Under the pieces are notes generated by a model. That model searched no databases. It saw only the letters and a list, made by a program, of their open reading frames with translations, and was not told the DNA's origin. A stretch of 64,000 bases of DNA from an uncultured Flavobacteriaceae bacterium (GTDB taxonomy: Bacteria; Bacteroidota; Bacteroidia; Flavobacteriales; Flavobacteriaceae), in the NCBI GenBank assembly GCA_947503005.1, contig CANNCA010000002.1, positions 372,001 through 436,000 on the forward strand. The letters are read 5' to 3'. Of this stretch, positions 25,919 to 35,734 are shown piece after piece (positions within the stretch are counted from its first letter, which is position 1; each line of letters begins with the position of its first letter). The translations under genes were made by a program, and so were the position numbers.

Positions 25919-27505
25919 ATGAAAACCTCTACAATTCCAATTGAATTTCAAATCGATCAAATCATCGATCAGCGGCAATATCTTGTTGGTGGAGAACTCA
26001 AAAAATGGGATGGAAATACAACTGAAATCTATTCTACCATATCTTCCACCGAAAAATATGCTCCTACATTATTAGGAAGTACTCCCGATATGGGGGAACC
26101 TGAAGCAATGGAGGCTTTAGAAGCGGCTTTAAAGGCTTATGGCAAAGGACAAGGTGCTTGGCCAACCATGCACGTAAAAGATCGTATCTCTTGTATGGAA
26201 AATTTTGTCGTGCAAATGAAAAGGAAGCGACAGGAGGTAGTGAAATTGCTTATGTGGGAAATTGGAAAGTCGCTTCCAGATTCTGAAAAAGAATTTGATA
26301 GAACCGTAGACTATATCAACGACACTATAGAAGATTATAAGAATCTTGATCGAAATGCAGCCAAGTTCCAAAAATATGACGGCGTTTATGCTCATATAAA
26401 GAGAGGGCCTTTAGGTGTTGTTCTGTGTTTAGGCCCTTATAATTATCCTTTAAATGAAACCTTTGCCTTGCTGATCCCGGCCATTATCATGGGAAATACC
26501 ACAATTTTTAAACCTGCCAAGCATGGAGTATTATTGATTACGCCATTATTGGAAGCTTTTAGGGATAGTTTTCCAAAGGGTGTGGTGAATATTATTTTCG
26601 GCAGAGGAAGAGCTGTTGCGGCCCCTATTATGAAGACAGGCAAAGTGGATGTATTGGCATTGATAGGCAATAGTAAATCGGCGAACGCGCTGCAAGAACA
26701 ACATCCAAAAAGTAATAGACTACGATTAGTTTTGGGACTAGAAGCTAAAAATCCGGCAATTATCCTTCCTGATGCCGATATTGACTTGACTTTAAATGAA
26801 GTACTTGCAGGAACACTTTCATTCAACGGGCAACGCTGCACAGCATTAAAAGTGGTGTATGTACACGATGCTATTAAAGAGCAGTTCAATCAGCTTTTTG
26901 CAGAACGCGTTGACGCTTTAAATTTTGGAAACCCATGGGATGATGGGGTCAAATTAACACCACTGCCTGAACCTCAGAAGCCGGCATATATTCAAGAACT
27001 AATAGATGATGCGGTTTCTAAAGGAGCAAAGATATTGAATAAAAAAGGCGGTGAGCATTCGGATAATTATATTTGGCCTGCGGTCCTATATCCGGTAACA
27101 AAAGATATGAGGGTGTACAAAGAAGAGCAGTTTGGACCTATAATTCCTTTGGTTCCTTTTTCGAATATAGAGGAACCTTTAGATGATATGGCAGAAAGCA
27201 ATTATGGGCAACAGGTTAGTCTGTTTGGTAAAGATGTTTATGCATTAGCTCCATTGATCGATACCTTGGTCAATTTGGTATGTCGAGTGAACTTGAACAG
27301 CTCTTGTCAGCGTGGCCCCGATGTGTATCCCTTTACGGGTAGAAAAGATTCTGCCCAAGCAACCTTAAGTGTGCATGACGCATTACGTTCTTTTTCAATA
27401 AGAACCTTCGTTGCGTTCAAGGATAATGATTTGAACAATGAAGTAATTGAACAATTGTTGGATGCGAAGTTGAGTAATTTTGTCAGTACGGACTATATTT
27501 TATAA
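25919..27505 (+). CDS. gapN: NADP-dependent glyceraldehyde-3-phosphate dehydrogenase-like aldehyde dehydrogenase
   Basis: 528 residues, aldehyde dehydrogenase fold. The catalytic Cys307 is in [11 protein letters not shown] and the general base Glu275 in [11 protein letters not shown]; the oxyanion Asn is in [12 protein letters not shown] near 169-180. The FNGQRCTA context and the PYNYPLNET segment match non-phosphorylating GapN better than general ALDHs. It oxidises glyceraldehyde-3-phosphate to 3-phosphoglycerate, making NADPH and bypassing ATP synthesis. It has an N-terminal extension of about 40 residues relative to the streptococcal enzyme. The gene symbol is by family; other aldehydes are possible. 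Confidence 0.8.
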   Translation: MKTSTIPIEFQIDQIIDQRQYLVGGELKKWDGNTTEIYSTISSTEKYAPTLLGSTPDMGEPEAMEALEAALKAYGKGQGAWPTMHVKDRISCMENFVVQMKRKRQEVVKLLMWEIGKSLPDSEKEFDRTVDYINDTIEDYKNLDRNAAKFQKYDGVYAHIKRGPLGVVLCLGPYNYPLNETFALLIPAIIMGNTTIFKPAKHGVLLITPLLEAFRDSFPKGVVNIIFGRGRAVAAPIMKTGKVDVLALIGNSKSANALQEQHPKSNRLRLVLGLEAKNPAIILPDADIDLTLNEVLAGTLSFNGQRCTALKVVYVHDAIKEQFNQLFAERVDALNFGNPWDDGVKLTPLPEPQKPAYIQELIDDAVSKGAKILNKKGGEHSDNYIWPAVLYPVTKDMRVYKEEQFGPIIPLVPFSNIEEPLDDMAESNYGQQVSLFGKDVYALAPLIDTLVNLVCRVNLNSSCQRGPDVYPFTGRKDSAQATLSVHDALRSFSIRTFVAFKDNDLNNEVIEQLLDAKLSNFVSTDYIL

Positions 27506-27671
27506 GTGGTGCCGCTAAAGGTGACTTTTTTCTGATTCCATTTAGAAGAACTTGAGTGAGTTTGAATTACCTTAGGTATCATGGGGGTATACTAAAACAA
27601 GGTATTTTTCAGTTATTGGTATACCAAACACGATAAATTCGTGGAAAACCAAATCTAATTAAACTTATCCA

Positions 27672-28934
27672 GTGGGAAGATTTAAATTCTTAGCAGGTGT
27701 CGTACTGATATTGGCAACCTTATTTATAGTATTGGCGCTCAATGTCATAAAGAGTGAGTCCGCACGTGAAGCCAAAAACATTGGCGCTGAAGTAACAGCT
27801 AACAAAGCTGCACCTTCCAAAAAACAAATAAAACAATACCGTGAGCAGCAACAAAAGCTACAAACAGCACTTGAATCCTATTTCAAAAAGGCAATTAATG
27901 CAGGTGACATTGTTGGAGCGGGAGTAAGCATTGTGCATAAAGATTCTATCCTGATTTCTAGTGGCTTCGGTCAACGGAGCATCAACAGTTCAAAGAAAGT
28001 AAATGGAAAAACCGTGTTTCGTTTAGGCTCTTTATCAAAAGGGTTTGCGGGGGTTTTGGCGGCAAGTTTGGAGGCAGAAGGTAAACTTGATTTTAATGAT
28101 AAGGTAGTCGAATATCTTCCAGAATTTCGATTTGGTAATACTGACAATACACAAAAAGTAAAGATTTCCCATATTCTATCACATTCTTCCGGAACACCTT
28201 ATCATAGTTTCACCAATTTGGTAGAGGCAGGAATTCCCGTTTCGACTATCGCTACCCGCTTTGACGAAGTCACACCTATAAGTGAGCCAGGGCAGCTATA
28301 CAGCTACCAGAATGCAATATTCGCACTGAGTCAAGAGGTAATGCGTAAAGTCACAGGAAAAGATGTAAAGGCCTTATTGAATAATCGTTTTTTCAAACCT
28401 TTGGGAATGACCTCAATCTCCATGGACCATTCAACCCTGCTTGAAACGGAGAATGTTGCATTACCACATTCCCGCAGACGAAACAGATGGCGAAGTTTAC
28501 CTTTAACAGATCGATACTACAATGCAGTAGTAGCAGGAGGGATTAATGCAAGTTCTTTGGATATGGGCAAATGGATGCGTTTTTTGTTAGGACGAAATCC
28601 TGAGGTTTTGAATCAGGCGATTATAACGAAGGCTTTTGATCCATTTATTGAAATTGACTACAACAACAAATATTACCAGCGCTGGCCGGGACATAAACAA
28701 TCGCATTATGCGTCTGGTTGGAGGGTTCATACCTATCAAGAAAGTAAGCACAACGAAGAAAAGACCATGTGGCATCATGGGGGAAGTGTCAACAATTACA
28801 GAAACGAAATAGCCCTCTTTCCAGATGCCGATATAGGTATTTGTGTATTGTTGAACGGTAATTCAAGATTGGCGCAGACCGTGATACCCGACTTATATAA
28901 ACTAGTGAAGGATACATACCATACAGTAGATTGA
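27672..28934 (+). CDS. Membrane-anchored serine hydrolase (class C beta-lactamase / penicillin-binding family)
   Basis: 420 residues from GTG 27672; no upstream ATG exists in frame and later starts would lose the N-terminal anchor (FLAGVVLILATLFIVLAL). Active-site motifs: Ser120-Leu-Ser-Lys123 (SxxK, in RLGSLSKGFAG), Tyr213-Gln-Asn215 (YxN), and HHGG near residue 373-376 in place of the KTG triad. The acylating fold is shared by beta-lactamases, D-Ala-D-Ala peptidases and esterases; the KTG replacement by HxG points to the latter two. Periplasmic side, tethered by an N-terminal helix and a Gln/Lys-rich linker (about 45-70). Confidence 0.82.
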   Translation: MGRFKFLAGVVLILATLFIVLALNVIKSESAREAKNIGAEVTANKAAPSKKQIKQYREQQQKLQTALESYFKKAINAGDIVGAGVSIVHKDSILISSGFGQRSINSSKKVNGKTVFRLGSLSKGFAGVLAASLEAEGKLDFNDKVVEYLPEFRFGNTDNTQKVKISHILSHSSGTPYHSFTNLVEAGIPVSTIATRFDEVTPISEPGQLYSYQNAIFALSQEVMRKVTGKDVKALLNNRFFKPLGMTSISMDHSTLLETENVALPHSRRRNRWRSLPLTDRYYNAVVAGGINASSLDMGKWMRFLLGRNPEVLNQAIITKAFDPFIEIDYNNKYYQRWPGHKQSHYASGWRVHTYQESKHNEEKTMWHHGGSVNNYRNEIALFPDADIGICVLLNGNSRLAQTVIPDLYKLVKDTYHTVD

Positions 28935-29132
28935 CTACTTCGATATTACATTTAGCTACCTTAATTCACTAAATGAAAGGGCAGGTCAAGCTAAATTTAC
29001 ACAACTTCAAATAGGGATTAGGCCATTAAAGGGACTCATCCTTAGCATGCATAATATTCCCGCGAGTTGGCTCTGGAAACATAGTAATGTGGATTGTCTT
29101 ATCTTGAAGTAGAAAATAACGGAATAGTAGTT

Positions 29133-29879
29133 ATGCTTAACAATTTTAAAAACAAAGTGGCGGTAATCACCGGCGCTGCATCTGGTTTGGGTCTTACAAT
29201 TGCCCAAAAGCTATCTGGAGAAGGTGTAAAACTAGCTTTATTGGATATAAATGAAGAAGCACTTCTGAAGGCGCAATCACAATTATCGGGGGAGATTGAA
29301 ATCTACGCCATTGATGTCACGCTAGAGCAACAAGTCAAAACTACCTTTAAAGAGGTACAGAAGAAATTCGGTTCAGTTCACATCTTAATTAACTGCGCAG
29401 GTATTGTAGGAGAGACCAATATAAAAAGTCACGATGCTACAACGGAAAATATTAAAAAGGTCATGGATGTCAACTTTATAGGAAGTTTCCTGACCAGTAA
29501 ATATTGTTTGCCCATTATGCAGCAACAAGCATACGGCCGTATTTTACATATAGCTTCCATAGCAGGCAAAGAAGGTAATGCAGGTATGCTTGCGTATTCG
29601 GCGTCCAAAGCCGCTGTTATTGTCATGGCCAAAGTACAGGGGAAGGAATATGCAGAAACTGGTATTACTGTTAATGCCTTGGCACCGGCTGTTATTTTTA
29701 CCGCCATGGTCAAACATATGCCTAAAGAACAGGTGAAGTACATGACCGATAAAATTCCTAAAAAGCGCTGTGGAACGCTTGAGGAGTTTGCCAATATGGC
29801 CGCTTTTATCGTATCCGATGAAAACAGTTTCACAACTGGATTTACCTTTGATTTATCGGGCGGAAGGGCTACTTACTAA
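29133..29879 (+). CDS. Short-chain dehydrogenase/reductase
   Basis: 248 residues from ATG 29133; an in-frame TTG at 29094 would add an implausible head. Classical SDR motifs: TGAASGLG (13-20), NCAG near 87-90, Ser142 of HIASIAG, Tyr155-Ser-Ala-Ser-Lys159. Asp38 (LLDIN) at the end of beta-2 favours NAD(H). The C-terminal FTTGFTFDLSGGRATY is the usual SDR end. The substrate is unknown; sugar-acid or hydroxy-acid dehydrogenases are near relatives by look. The 3-hydroxyacyl-CoA dehydrogenase-like gene begins one base after its stop, so the two probably act in one pathway. Confidence 0.9.
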   Translation: MLNNFKNKVAVITGAASGLGLTIAQKLSGEGVKLALLDINEEALLKAQSQLSGEIEIYAIDVTLEQQVKTTFKEVQKKFGSVHILINCAGIVGETNIKSHDATTENIKKVMDVNFIGSFLTSKYCLPIMQQQAYGRILHIASIAGKEGNAGMLAYSASKAAVIVMAKVQGKEYAETGITVNALAPAVIFTAMVKHMPKEQVKYMTDKIPKKRCGTLEEFANMAAFIVSDENSFTTGFTFDLSGGRATY

Positions 29880-29880
29880 G

Positions 29881-30891
29881 ATGAACAACAGTATGAAAAG
29901 GGATAATATCGATACAAATGAGATTACGATTGGGGTAGTAGGCCTAGGACTTATGGGCTGCAGTATATCTACATGTCTTTTGATGGCCGGTCATACGGTA
30001 ATCGCGGTAGCACCCATTCCTGATGATTTGAATCATGCTGAAAAAAGAATAAAGGAACATCTGAATAAATCGAGGGAAGAAAACTTGACCGACCTTGAAT
30101 CAGCAGCACATTTCATGAGGTGCACGATTACCGAAGATTACAACCTACTTAAAGACTGCTTTTTGGTGATAGAATGCACCATAGAAAATCTCGATATTAA
30201 AAAAGCCGTGTATCAAAAGATAGAAACTGTAGTTGGTGATTCTTGTCTTTTGGCCAGCAATACATCCGCAATTCCTATTACCCTATTACAGGAACAAACA
30301 AAACATCCGAAGCGTTTTTTTGGTCTGCATTGGGCAGAACCTTCACATATTTCAAGATTTTTGGAAATTATTTGTGGGGCACAAAGTGATGTGCAATTGG
30401 GGGAATCACTGTATGAATTATCACATTGCTGGGGTAAAGAACCCACACTAGTTCGGAAAGACATTCGAGGGTTCATTACCAATCGCTTAATGTACGCGAT
30501 GTATCGAGAAGCCTTTCATTTGGTAGAGAACGGCTATGCTTCCGTTGAAGATGTGGACCGCGCTTGTCGTAATAATGCAGGGCATTGGATGACTCTGGCA
30601 GGCGTTTTCCGGTGGATGGACCTTACCGGAGTGCCTGCCTATCATACCGTGATGAAAGATTTGTTTCCTACACTAACCAATTCCACCGATGTTCCTAAAC
30701 TGATTGATGAAATCGTGAAAGAAGGAGGGAAGGGCGTATCAAACGCAAAGGGATTCTACAGTTACACTCCTGAGGAAGCTGAACTATGGGAAAAAACATT
30801 TATGGAATTTAGCTATGAAATACGAAAGCTTGCAGCTAAGTATCCCGAGGATGTAGTGGAGAAAAAAATACGATCCAAGTCATCACAATGA
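29881..30891 (+). CDS. 3-hydroxyacyl-CoA dehydrogenase family protein
   Basis: 336 residues from ATG 29881. The Rossmann motif is Gly21-Leu-Gly23-x2-Gly26 in VGLGLMGCSIS; further family signs are VIECTIENLDIKKAVYQKIE and SNTSAIPIT (near residues 120-137) and the HWAEPSH sequence replacing the usual HFFNP, which argues against simple fatty-acid oxidation. The C-terminal domain has GFITNRLMYAMYREAFHLVENGYAS and VDRACRNNAGHWM. Homologues with the same changes include lambda-crystallin/L-gulonate and carnitine-type dehydrogenases. Together with the SDR partner a carbohydrate-acid route is a fair guess, not shown. Confidence 0.82.
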   Translation: MNNSMKRDNIDTNEITIGVVGLGLMGCSISTCLLMAGHTVIAVAPIPDDLNHAEKRIKEHLNKSREENLTDLESAAHFMRCTITEDYNLLKDCFLVIECTIENLDIKKAVYQKIETVVGDSCLLASNTSAIPITLLQEQTKHPKRFFGLHWAEPSHISRFLEIICGAQSDVQLGESLYELSHCWGKEPTLVRKDIRGFITNRLMYAMYREAFHLVENGYASVEDVDRACRNNAGHWMTLAGVFRWMDLTGVPAYHTVMKDLFPTLTNSTDVPKLIDEIVKEGGKGVSNAKGFYSYTPEEAELWEKTFMEFSYEIRKLAAKYPEDVVEKKIRSKSSQ

Positions 30892-31008
30892 TAACTGAAC
30901 CGAAGCAGCAATACTAAGTTTTGATAAATTCAACACTAAATGATTGCCAATCAATGGTAAAACTCATGCCTACTATATCTTACATTTAGTCTATAACATA
31001 TCTTTCAA

Positions 31009-32988
31009 TTAGCGATACCCTCTGGTATAGATCGTACGATTGGTTGAAGACAAGCCTCCCAACAATCCTTCCCTTGTTGTTTCGACTATTAATGTTGCTT
31101 CCCATGGAGTTCCGCCTGCAGGTTCAAGCCATAGGGTCTGGGTAACTTTGCTTGCAAGCCATGCACCAGTTTTGGAATCTTGAAATGGATATGAAGAAGT
31201 TATAATTAACCTGTTTTCCTTCCAATTGCTAGTTGAAACTATAGCCTTGCCAGTGCGCCCCGTTAGAATGTTGTTTTCGGAGGTCGAACCATCCAATGCA
31301 TAACGATACCGGACCAGTTGTTGAATTTCTCTTGGGATGAATACCACACGCTCCACTTCTAATTGATTTGGTGTATGCTGAATCGATATTTTATCGCCCC
31401 ATCCACTTCCCAAGGTCGGCACCATAGGTTCATCTGTCCGATTGATTACCGAGACACGATGTAAAACGGTGGTGGACCAAGTACCCGAAAAATTAGGATT
31501 TTCTATCGCCGCACTTCGTGGACCAAGAGTGGCTCTATCGGTACGGTAGTAAGTTTGTACAGGATTTCCCGAATTGGCAGGAGGTGCTATATACGGATCG
31601 GATGCATTTGCGCTTGCGGTTACCCGAGGATGCGTAATAAAGGTCGCTTCGTAGTCCTTGACGATGCTATCCATAATTCCAATTACGCCGGGGTAATAAT
31701 CCTTGACATCAATTTCTTCCCTAGGATCTACTCGCAAATCGAATAAACGGACTAGGTTATCAGGCTCTGGATCTGGCATTTCAGTTTTGTATACATACCA
31801 CAATTTCCAATCGCGCCATTTGACGGCCATTACTTGCCCGAAACGTTGTGTAAAGATGGCACTCTCACGGTTCGAATGCTTTTGCTTCCCTTCTAAAAAC
31901 GGCAATTGATTGACTCCATCGATTATACGGTCTTTAGGAACAACTTCCGGAGAGCCGGCAGCATTGAGAATCGTCGTGAATAAATCCACTTCATGAACGA
32001 GTTCATTGGAAACTTGTCCCGCTTTTATTCTATCGGGCCATCGTATAACCGCCGGAGTCCGAACACCGCCTTCCATGGCCGAATTGTAGTAGCCTCTATA
32101 CGGGCCTGGTGAACCTCTCCATGGGCGCCTCATCTCAGCGCCATTATCGGTACACCAGATGATCAGGGTGTTGTTTTCGATGCCTGAGGCTTTTAATTGG
32201 TCTAAAATTAGTCCCACATTATAGTCTACATCGGCCATTGAATCGCCCATATCCCCAGCTCCCGTAGTACCAGCCTTATCAGGATGGGGCAAGGCAGGAA
32301 AATGCAACTGGGTCATAGCATAATACAAAAAGAAGGGTTTGCTGTTCGCGGCGTTCTCCTTTATAAAAGACCTACTCTTTTCGGCGGCTTCACGGTCAAT
32401 GGTACGTCTCGTCTCCGGGTCAAAAGGTTTTACTTTTTTGGAGGGGGACCCCGTGGTTCCCTCCCAAATGTATGGGGCGGGCTGTAAATTTGGGTCGAAA
32501 CCTTCCATGCTTGGAAATTGTGAGACATGGGTTGTTCCCGGTATACCGTACCATTCATCAAAACCCTGCTGGGTCGGTTCGCGTTTGCCATGCCAGTTTT
32601 TGGCTCCCAAATCCCATTTACCAAAAAGGGCAGTGGAATATCCTACGTATTTCAAACGTTCGGCAATGGTTTCTTCCCATAAGGTAGTACCTGAATAGTA
32701 GTCTTCACCGGCCCGAACCGCATACCTTCCCGTGAGGATGGCAATGCGTGACGGCGTACATGAATATTCTACGTTGAAGTTGGTCAGCCGTATACCTTCA
32801 GTACCTATTCTGTCAATATTAGGAGTAGGCACCCCGCGCGCTCCTCCAAAGGAAGCTACTTCGCCAACACCCAAGTTATCGGGAAAAATTAAAATGACAT
32901 TCGGTTTTTCTTGTGCTAGTCCAAAGCACGCTGTTAGCAAGAATAGTATTGAAATTAAGGTCGGTTGTATTAAATGAAGTCTACCCAT
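31009..32988 (-). CDS. Secreted type I sulfatase with extra C-terminal beta domain
   Basis: 659 residues. Signal peptide MGRLHLIQPTLISILFLLTACFGLAQ. Type I sulfatase motifs: the formylglycine site Cys77-Thr-Pro-Ser-Arg81 followed by TGRY, metal ligands Asp37 and Asn38 (FPDNLG, where DDxG is usual), LYYAMTQLHFP near 220-230 and WCTDNGAEMRR near 265-276. The FGly needs an anaerobic or FGE maturase encoded elsewhere. Residues about 500-659 are not sulfatase: a NFSGTWSTTVL start followed by alternating strands suggests a lipocalin-like barrel. Probably cleaves sulfate from algal polysaccharides. There are no SusC/SusD genes beside it, so it is not in an evident polysaccharide locus. Confidence 0.88.
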   Translation of the reverse strand: MGRLHLIQPTLISILFLLTACFGLAQEKPNVILIFPDNLGVGEVASFGGARGVPTPNIDRIGTEGIRLTNFNVEYSCTPSRIAILTGRYAVRAGEDYYSGTTLWEETIAERLKYVGYSTALFGKWDLGAKNWHGKREPTQQGFDEWYGIPGTTHVSQFPSMEGFDPNLQPAPYIWEGTTGSPSKKVKPFDPETRRTIDREAAEKSRSFIKENAANSKPFFLYYAMTQLHFPALPHPDKAGTTGAGDMGDSMADVDYNVGLILDQLKASGIENNTLIIWCTDNGAEMRRPWRGSPGPYRGYYNSAMEGGVRTPAVIRWPDRIKAGQVSNELVHEVDLFTTILNAAGSPEVVPKDRIIDGVNQLPFLEGKQKHSNRESAIFTQRFGQVMAVKWRDWKLWYVYKTEMPDPEPDNLVRLFDLRVDPREEIDVKDYYPGVIGIMDSIVKDYEATFITHPRVTASANASDPYIAPPANSGNPVQTYYRTDRATLGPRSAAIENPNFSGTWSTTVLHRVSVINRTDEPMVPTLGSGWGDKISIQHTPNQLEVERVVFIPREIQQLVRYRYALDGSTSENNILTGRTGKAIVSTSNWKENRLIITSSYPFQDSKTGAWLASKVTQTLWLEPAGGTPWEATLIVETTREGLLGGLSSTNRTIYTRGYR

Positions 32989-33013
32989 TGTAATTGACTA
33001 ATAGTTAAAGTGA

Positions 33014-33030
33014 TAGTAAGTAAGTTACTA
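33014..33030 (-). promoter_or_regulatory. Operator-like dyad upstream of the sulfatase gene
   Basis: TAGTAA (33014-33019) and TTACTA (33025-33030) form a dyad with a 5-base spacer, 26 bases upstream of the sulfatase start. It resembles the TAGTAAC-AA-GTTACTA dyads at 38 and 41 kb but with one base more between arms. Confidence 0.35.
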
Positions 33031-33223
33031 AAAAGAGTGTATATAAGCTTTTGGATGTAGTATTGCCGGTAGTTACCCTTGCTTGTCAATTTTTAAAGTG
33101 GAGTATCAGCTTGGGTATTGGTTACACATATTCCGTAATTTCAACTTTCTGTTGACAACACGAACAAGAGACACATACCGGCCTAGGTAGCAAGCATGTA
33201 ATCAGCTTTGTTTGCGAACGAAA

Positions 33224-33766
33224 CTAATTTTCACTATTGATATAGTTCTTTGAATTTTTCTCAATCGTTTCTTTGAGCTTGGCGAGATTTGTTTCCTCTT
33301 GTGCTTTGATGGCACCTCCCATCAAAGCCATGATTGATTTTGAAACCATTCCATTTCCCGTGGCCGTGGTACTTGAACTTATTTTTGTTTTTCCGTCGAC
33401 CGACTTCATAGCGAGATTATAATCCATATCCATAAAGTCTGACGTAAAGGTCATCGATACAGATTCGTCCGGGCCGATTTCGGTTATGGTTTCGCGAATG
33501 GTCATTTCTTGACCATCATCAATAAAATGAACATCCGATACCGCGCCGACAGTACCTGGAGTGCCGCTCACATGTTCAATTTTCTGTAATCCTTCTAACC
33601 AGTCCGACAATTTTTCCTCATCTTGGCTAACCGCCCAAGATTCTGCTAATGGCTTGTCGACCATTATTTCGCATTCATAAGATAGTTCCGATTTGATAAC
33701 TCCTAAAAGAAAAAATCCGATAATCAAGACGGCCGAAATTCCGAGAACGTATTTTAAAATTTTCAT
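33224..33766 (-). CDS. SRPBCC/START-fold protein with N-terminal membrane anchor
   Basis: 180 residues. One N-terminal span (LGISAVLIIGFFLLGVI) is followed by a polyketide-cyclase/START pattern: ECEIMVDKPLAESWAVSQDEEKLSDWLEGL, a central VSDVHFIDDG hairpin, and a C-terminal helix with the MGGAIKAQEETNLAKLKETIEKN sequence. The family binds hydrophobic ligands. Function not known. The stop is TAG. The 257-base spacer upstream (33767-34026) holds a diverged copy of the GTTACTA(T)ATTTC sequence near 33887 and no gene. Confidence 0.72.
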   Translation of the reverse strand: MKILKYVLGISAVLIIGFFLLGVIKSELSYECEIMVDKPLAESWAVSQDEEKLSDWLEGLQKIEHVSGTPGTVGAVSDVHFIDDGQEMTIRETITEIGPDESVSMTFTSDFMDMDYNLAMKSVDGKTKISSSTTATGNGMVSKSIMALMGGAIKAQEETNLAKLKETIEKNSKNYINSEN

Positions 33767-34026
33767 AAGTCTGGTTTTTAAGTTTATTAGTTAAGCACTT
33801 GTAAGGCTTTGATTAGAATACAGCTGAAAGAGCCTTCTTGCAGATATAAACATCCTCAAATCTTAAAACAATTACAGAACAAGTTACTAAATTTCAATAA
33901 TAGTAGTACGTTGCCGTTTCTTAATGACCATGGTAGCTTGCACTGGTACGCTTTTCCATCTTTTTTGTAGTGCCGAAGTCGGGCATTGAATACCTTACGA
34001 ATTATTATTTTTCGTATTTTAGGTAA

Positions 34027-34170
34027 ATGGACTTACCACAAGCGTTATACGATATCCTTATTGCAATTGGTTTGGTTTCTGCGGGCTTCGTTTTAGTGGC
34101 TTACTTAACAAGAAATAGTAGGAACTTTAGAAGCAGCAGAAATAAAAAGGCTAGGAAGCAGCATCATTAG
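34027..34170 (+). CDS. Small membrane protein, 47 residues
   Basis: ATG 34027 to TAG 34170. Short acidic N-terminus (MDLPQALYD), one span (about residues 9-27: ILIAIGLVSAGFVLVAYL) and a strongly basic tail of about 19 residues rich in Arg, Lys, Asn and Ser, giving an Nout-Cin topology by the positive-inside rule. The pattern of hydrophobic then basic residues is unlikely by chance, but I found no good promoter and no homologue comes to mind. It is convergent with the CotH gene. Confidence 0.42.
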   Translation: MDLPQALYDILIAIGLVSAGFVLVAYLTRNSRNFRSSRNKKARKQHH

Positions 34171-34231
34171 CTACTGATTTATAAGCCATTGTAAGCGATT
34201 ATGCTCTTAAAAAGATGAATAGGCAGAAAAA

Positions 34232-34254
34232 AAACAGGCTTTTACAAGCTGTTT
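34232..34254 (-). terminator. Intrinsic terminator overlapping the CotH stop codon
   Basis: AGCTGTTT and AAACAG(G)CT pair across a 6-base loop with one bulged G (34232-34254). Read on the minus strand it is followed by a run of eight T. The CotH TAA lies in the loop. Confidence 0.6.
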
Positions 34255-35495
34255 AAAAAATTGTCCATATAGAGGACTCTGTTTTCAATCCAGGATTTTA
34301 GTTCGCTTACTTCCCTATTGTCGTAACCCCACAAAGCAAGATCTCTGGCTTTCGCCTCTTGGATAGTATCGGCATAGTCCTCTATGTAATTCATCAACTC
34401 GGTAAGATGATTTGCTTTGAAAACGCCCCAATGTTCTTTTATCAATATTCCAATGGCAGGGTCTGTCATGAGCCTTGAAAAGAATTGCGTGCCAGAACTA
34501 GTTGATGGCGCCCAAAATAATGGTCTATTAAAACTACTAAAGTGCTGATATGAACCTTCAAATGCGAAACCCCAATCAAAATCCCAGATGGGGCCCATTG
34601 TGAATTTTCCATCACTGGTTTTATGAATATACGTGCTTTTGGGATGATTAATTTCCTCATTCCCCGTCAACATATAAACTATTAAATATTTGGCCATTGA
34701 ATTAGCATCGAAATAATCGAGGTATTGATTATTAGGAAAATCTTCTTGTGTCACTAAGGCTTCCAAGGTTTCGAATTCACTTTTTATGGAAGCCAATTGA
34801 GCAGCATCCATTTCTTTTGGATATTTTAGGGTCACTGGTAAATCATATCCAGCTGATCTAAATTGCCATTCTTCATCATAATTCGTATCTAAATTCAACA
34901 ACACGCCATTATCACCAACATTAACCCTATTCGGTTTTACCTCGACCTGCTCTGTTAACATATATAACCCGTGATAGGCATTGTTTATGGTTACTTCAAC
35001 AGGTACAATGGTATTGGTAAAAGGCATTTCTAACAATTGCCCAATTTTCATTGCTACCGCATTCAACACTTGAGTACCGTCAATATAATTGGCCAATAAT
35101 ACCCAGTCTTTTTCAGGTGCCATTCCTAAAATGGACGCATCGCTGTCCAATTTAATTTTGTAAGGCTTTTTAGGAAAACTCCATGTCGTATTTCCTCTGC
35201 CCCTTATTTTGGCTTCAATACTTAAATCATTGAATTCAGGTGGCCCTATTACGGTCAAGATACCTGCTACATAATCATCTTTGGAAACAATAGGTACCCC
35301 TCCGTTCGTATCAAAACGAATTTGAGCAAGGCTTGTGGTATCATTTCCTTTTTCTGCATCTTCCTCGGGTTCTGCAATTACAGCGGGGTCATCATTAGCG
35401 CAGCTTTCCATACTCACAAAGCCCATCAAGCCTAATATTACGTATAGATAAATTAATGTAGAATGCTTCAATAATTTGCGCATAGTCAGTGTCAT
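34242..35495 (-). CDS. CotH-family protein kinase-like lipoprotein
   Basis: 417 residues from ATG 35495 (ATG 35483 is an alternative). The leader reaches SMESC-ANDD, a lipoprotein pattern followed by an acidic linker. CotH motifs in order: RGRGNTTWSFPKKPYKIKL near 92-110, DWVLLANYIDGTQVLN, YHGLYMLTEQVEV near 165-177, NSMAKYLIVYMLTGNEEINHPKSTYIH near 270-296 and GPIWDFDWGF near 302-311 (the Mg-binding Asp pair). CotH proteins are atypical kinases that phosphorylate spore-coat and secreted proteins in Bacillus; surface versions in Bacteroidota have unknown substrates. A membrane-anchored kinase at the cell surface is likely. Confidence 0.85.
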   Translation of the reverse strand: MTLTMRKLLKHSTLIYLYVILGLMGFVSMESCANDDPAVIAEPEEDAEKGNDTTSLAQIRFDTNGGVPIVSKDDYVAGILTVIGPPEFNDLSIEAKIRGRGNTTWSFPKKPYKIKLDSDASILGMAPEKDWVLLANYIDGTQVLNAVAMKIGQLLEMPFTNTIVPVEVTINNAYHGLYMLTEQVEVKPNRVNVGDNGVLLNLDTNYDEEWQFRSAGYDLPVTLKYPKEMDAAQLASIKSEFETLEALVTQEDFPNNQYLDYFDANSMAKYLIVYMLTGNEEINHPKSTYIHKTSDGKFTMGPIWDFDWGFAFEGSYQHFSSFNRPLFWAPSTSSGTQFFSRLMTDPAIGILIKEHWGVFKANHLTELMNYIEDYADTIQEAKARDLALWGYDNREVSELKSWIENRVLYMDNFLNSL

Positions 35496-35656
35496 AGCCT
35501 CACTATGCTAAGATACAAATTGATTCATAGTTGATCTTGTGCAAATGTGGACACTTGTTGAAAACTAGCGGTTGCAGGGGCTTGCTAAAGACGACACGAG
35601 CAATATGCTTGCCCCGTTTAGGTATAAATTCTGCTAAAAGCAAACCTGCGAAACGA

Positions 35657-35686
35657 AAAAGACAGCCTTAGCAGGGGCTGTCTTTT
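35657..35686 (-). terminator. Intrinsic terminator after the YegP-like gene
   Basis: AAAAGACAGCC (35657-35667) pairs perfectly with GGCTGTCTTTT (35676-35686); loop of 8. On the minus strand it follows the stop at 35735 by about 50 bases and leads into a T-rich stretch. Confidence 0.65.
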
Positions 35687-35734
35687 AATTGACAAAGTAC
35701 TTTTTAAAAGTACCATGAGTGTTTGTTAAAGATA

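Noticed and set aside
32284-32977. Several plus-strand frames opposite the sulfatase gene
   Set aside because: All are antisense to conserved sulfatase motifs, none has a domain or signal.
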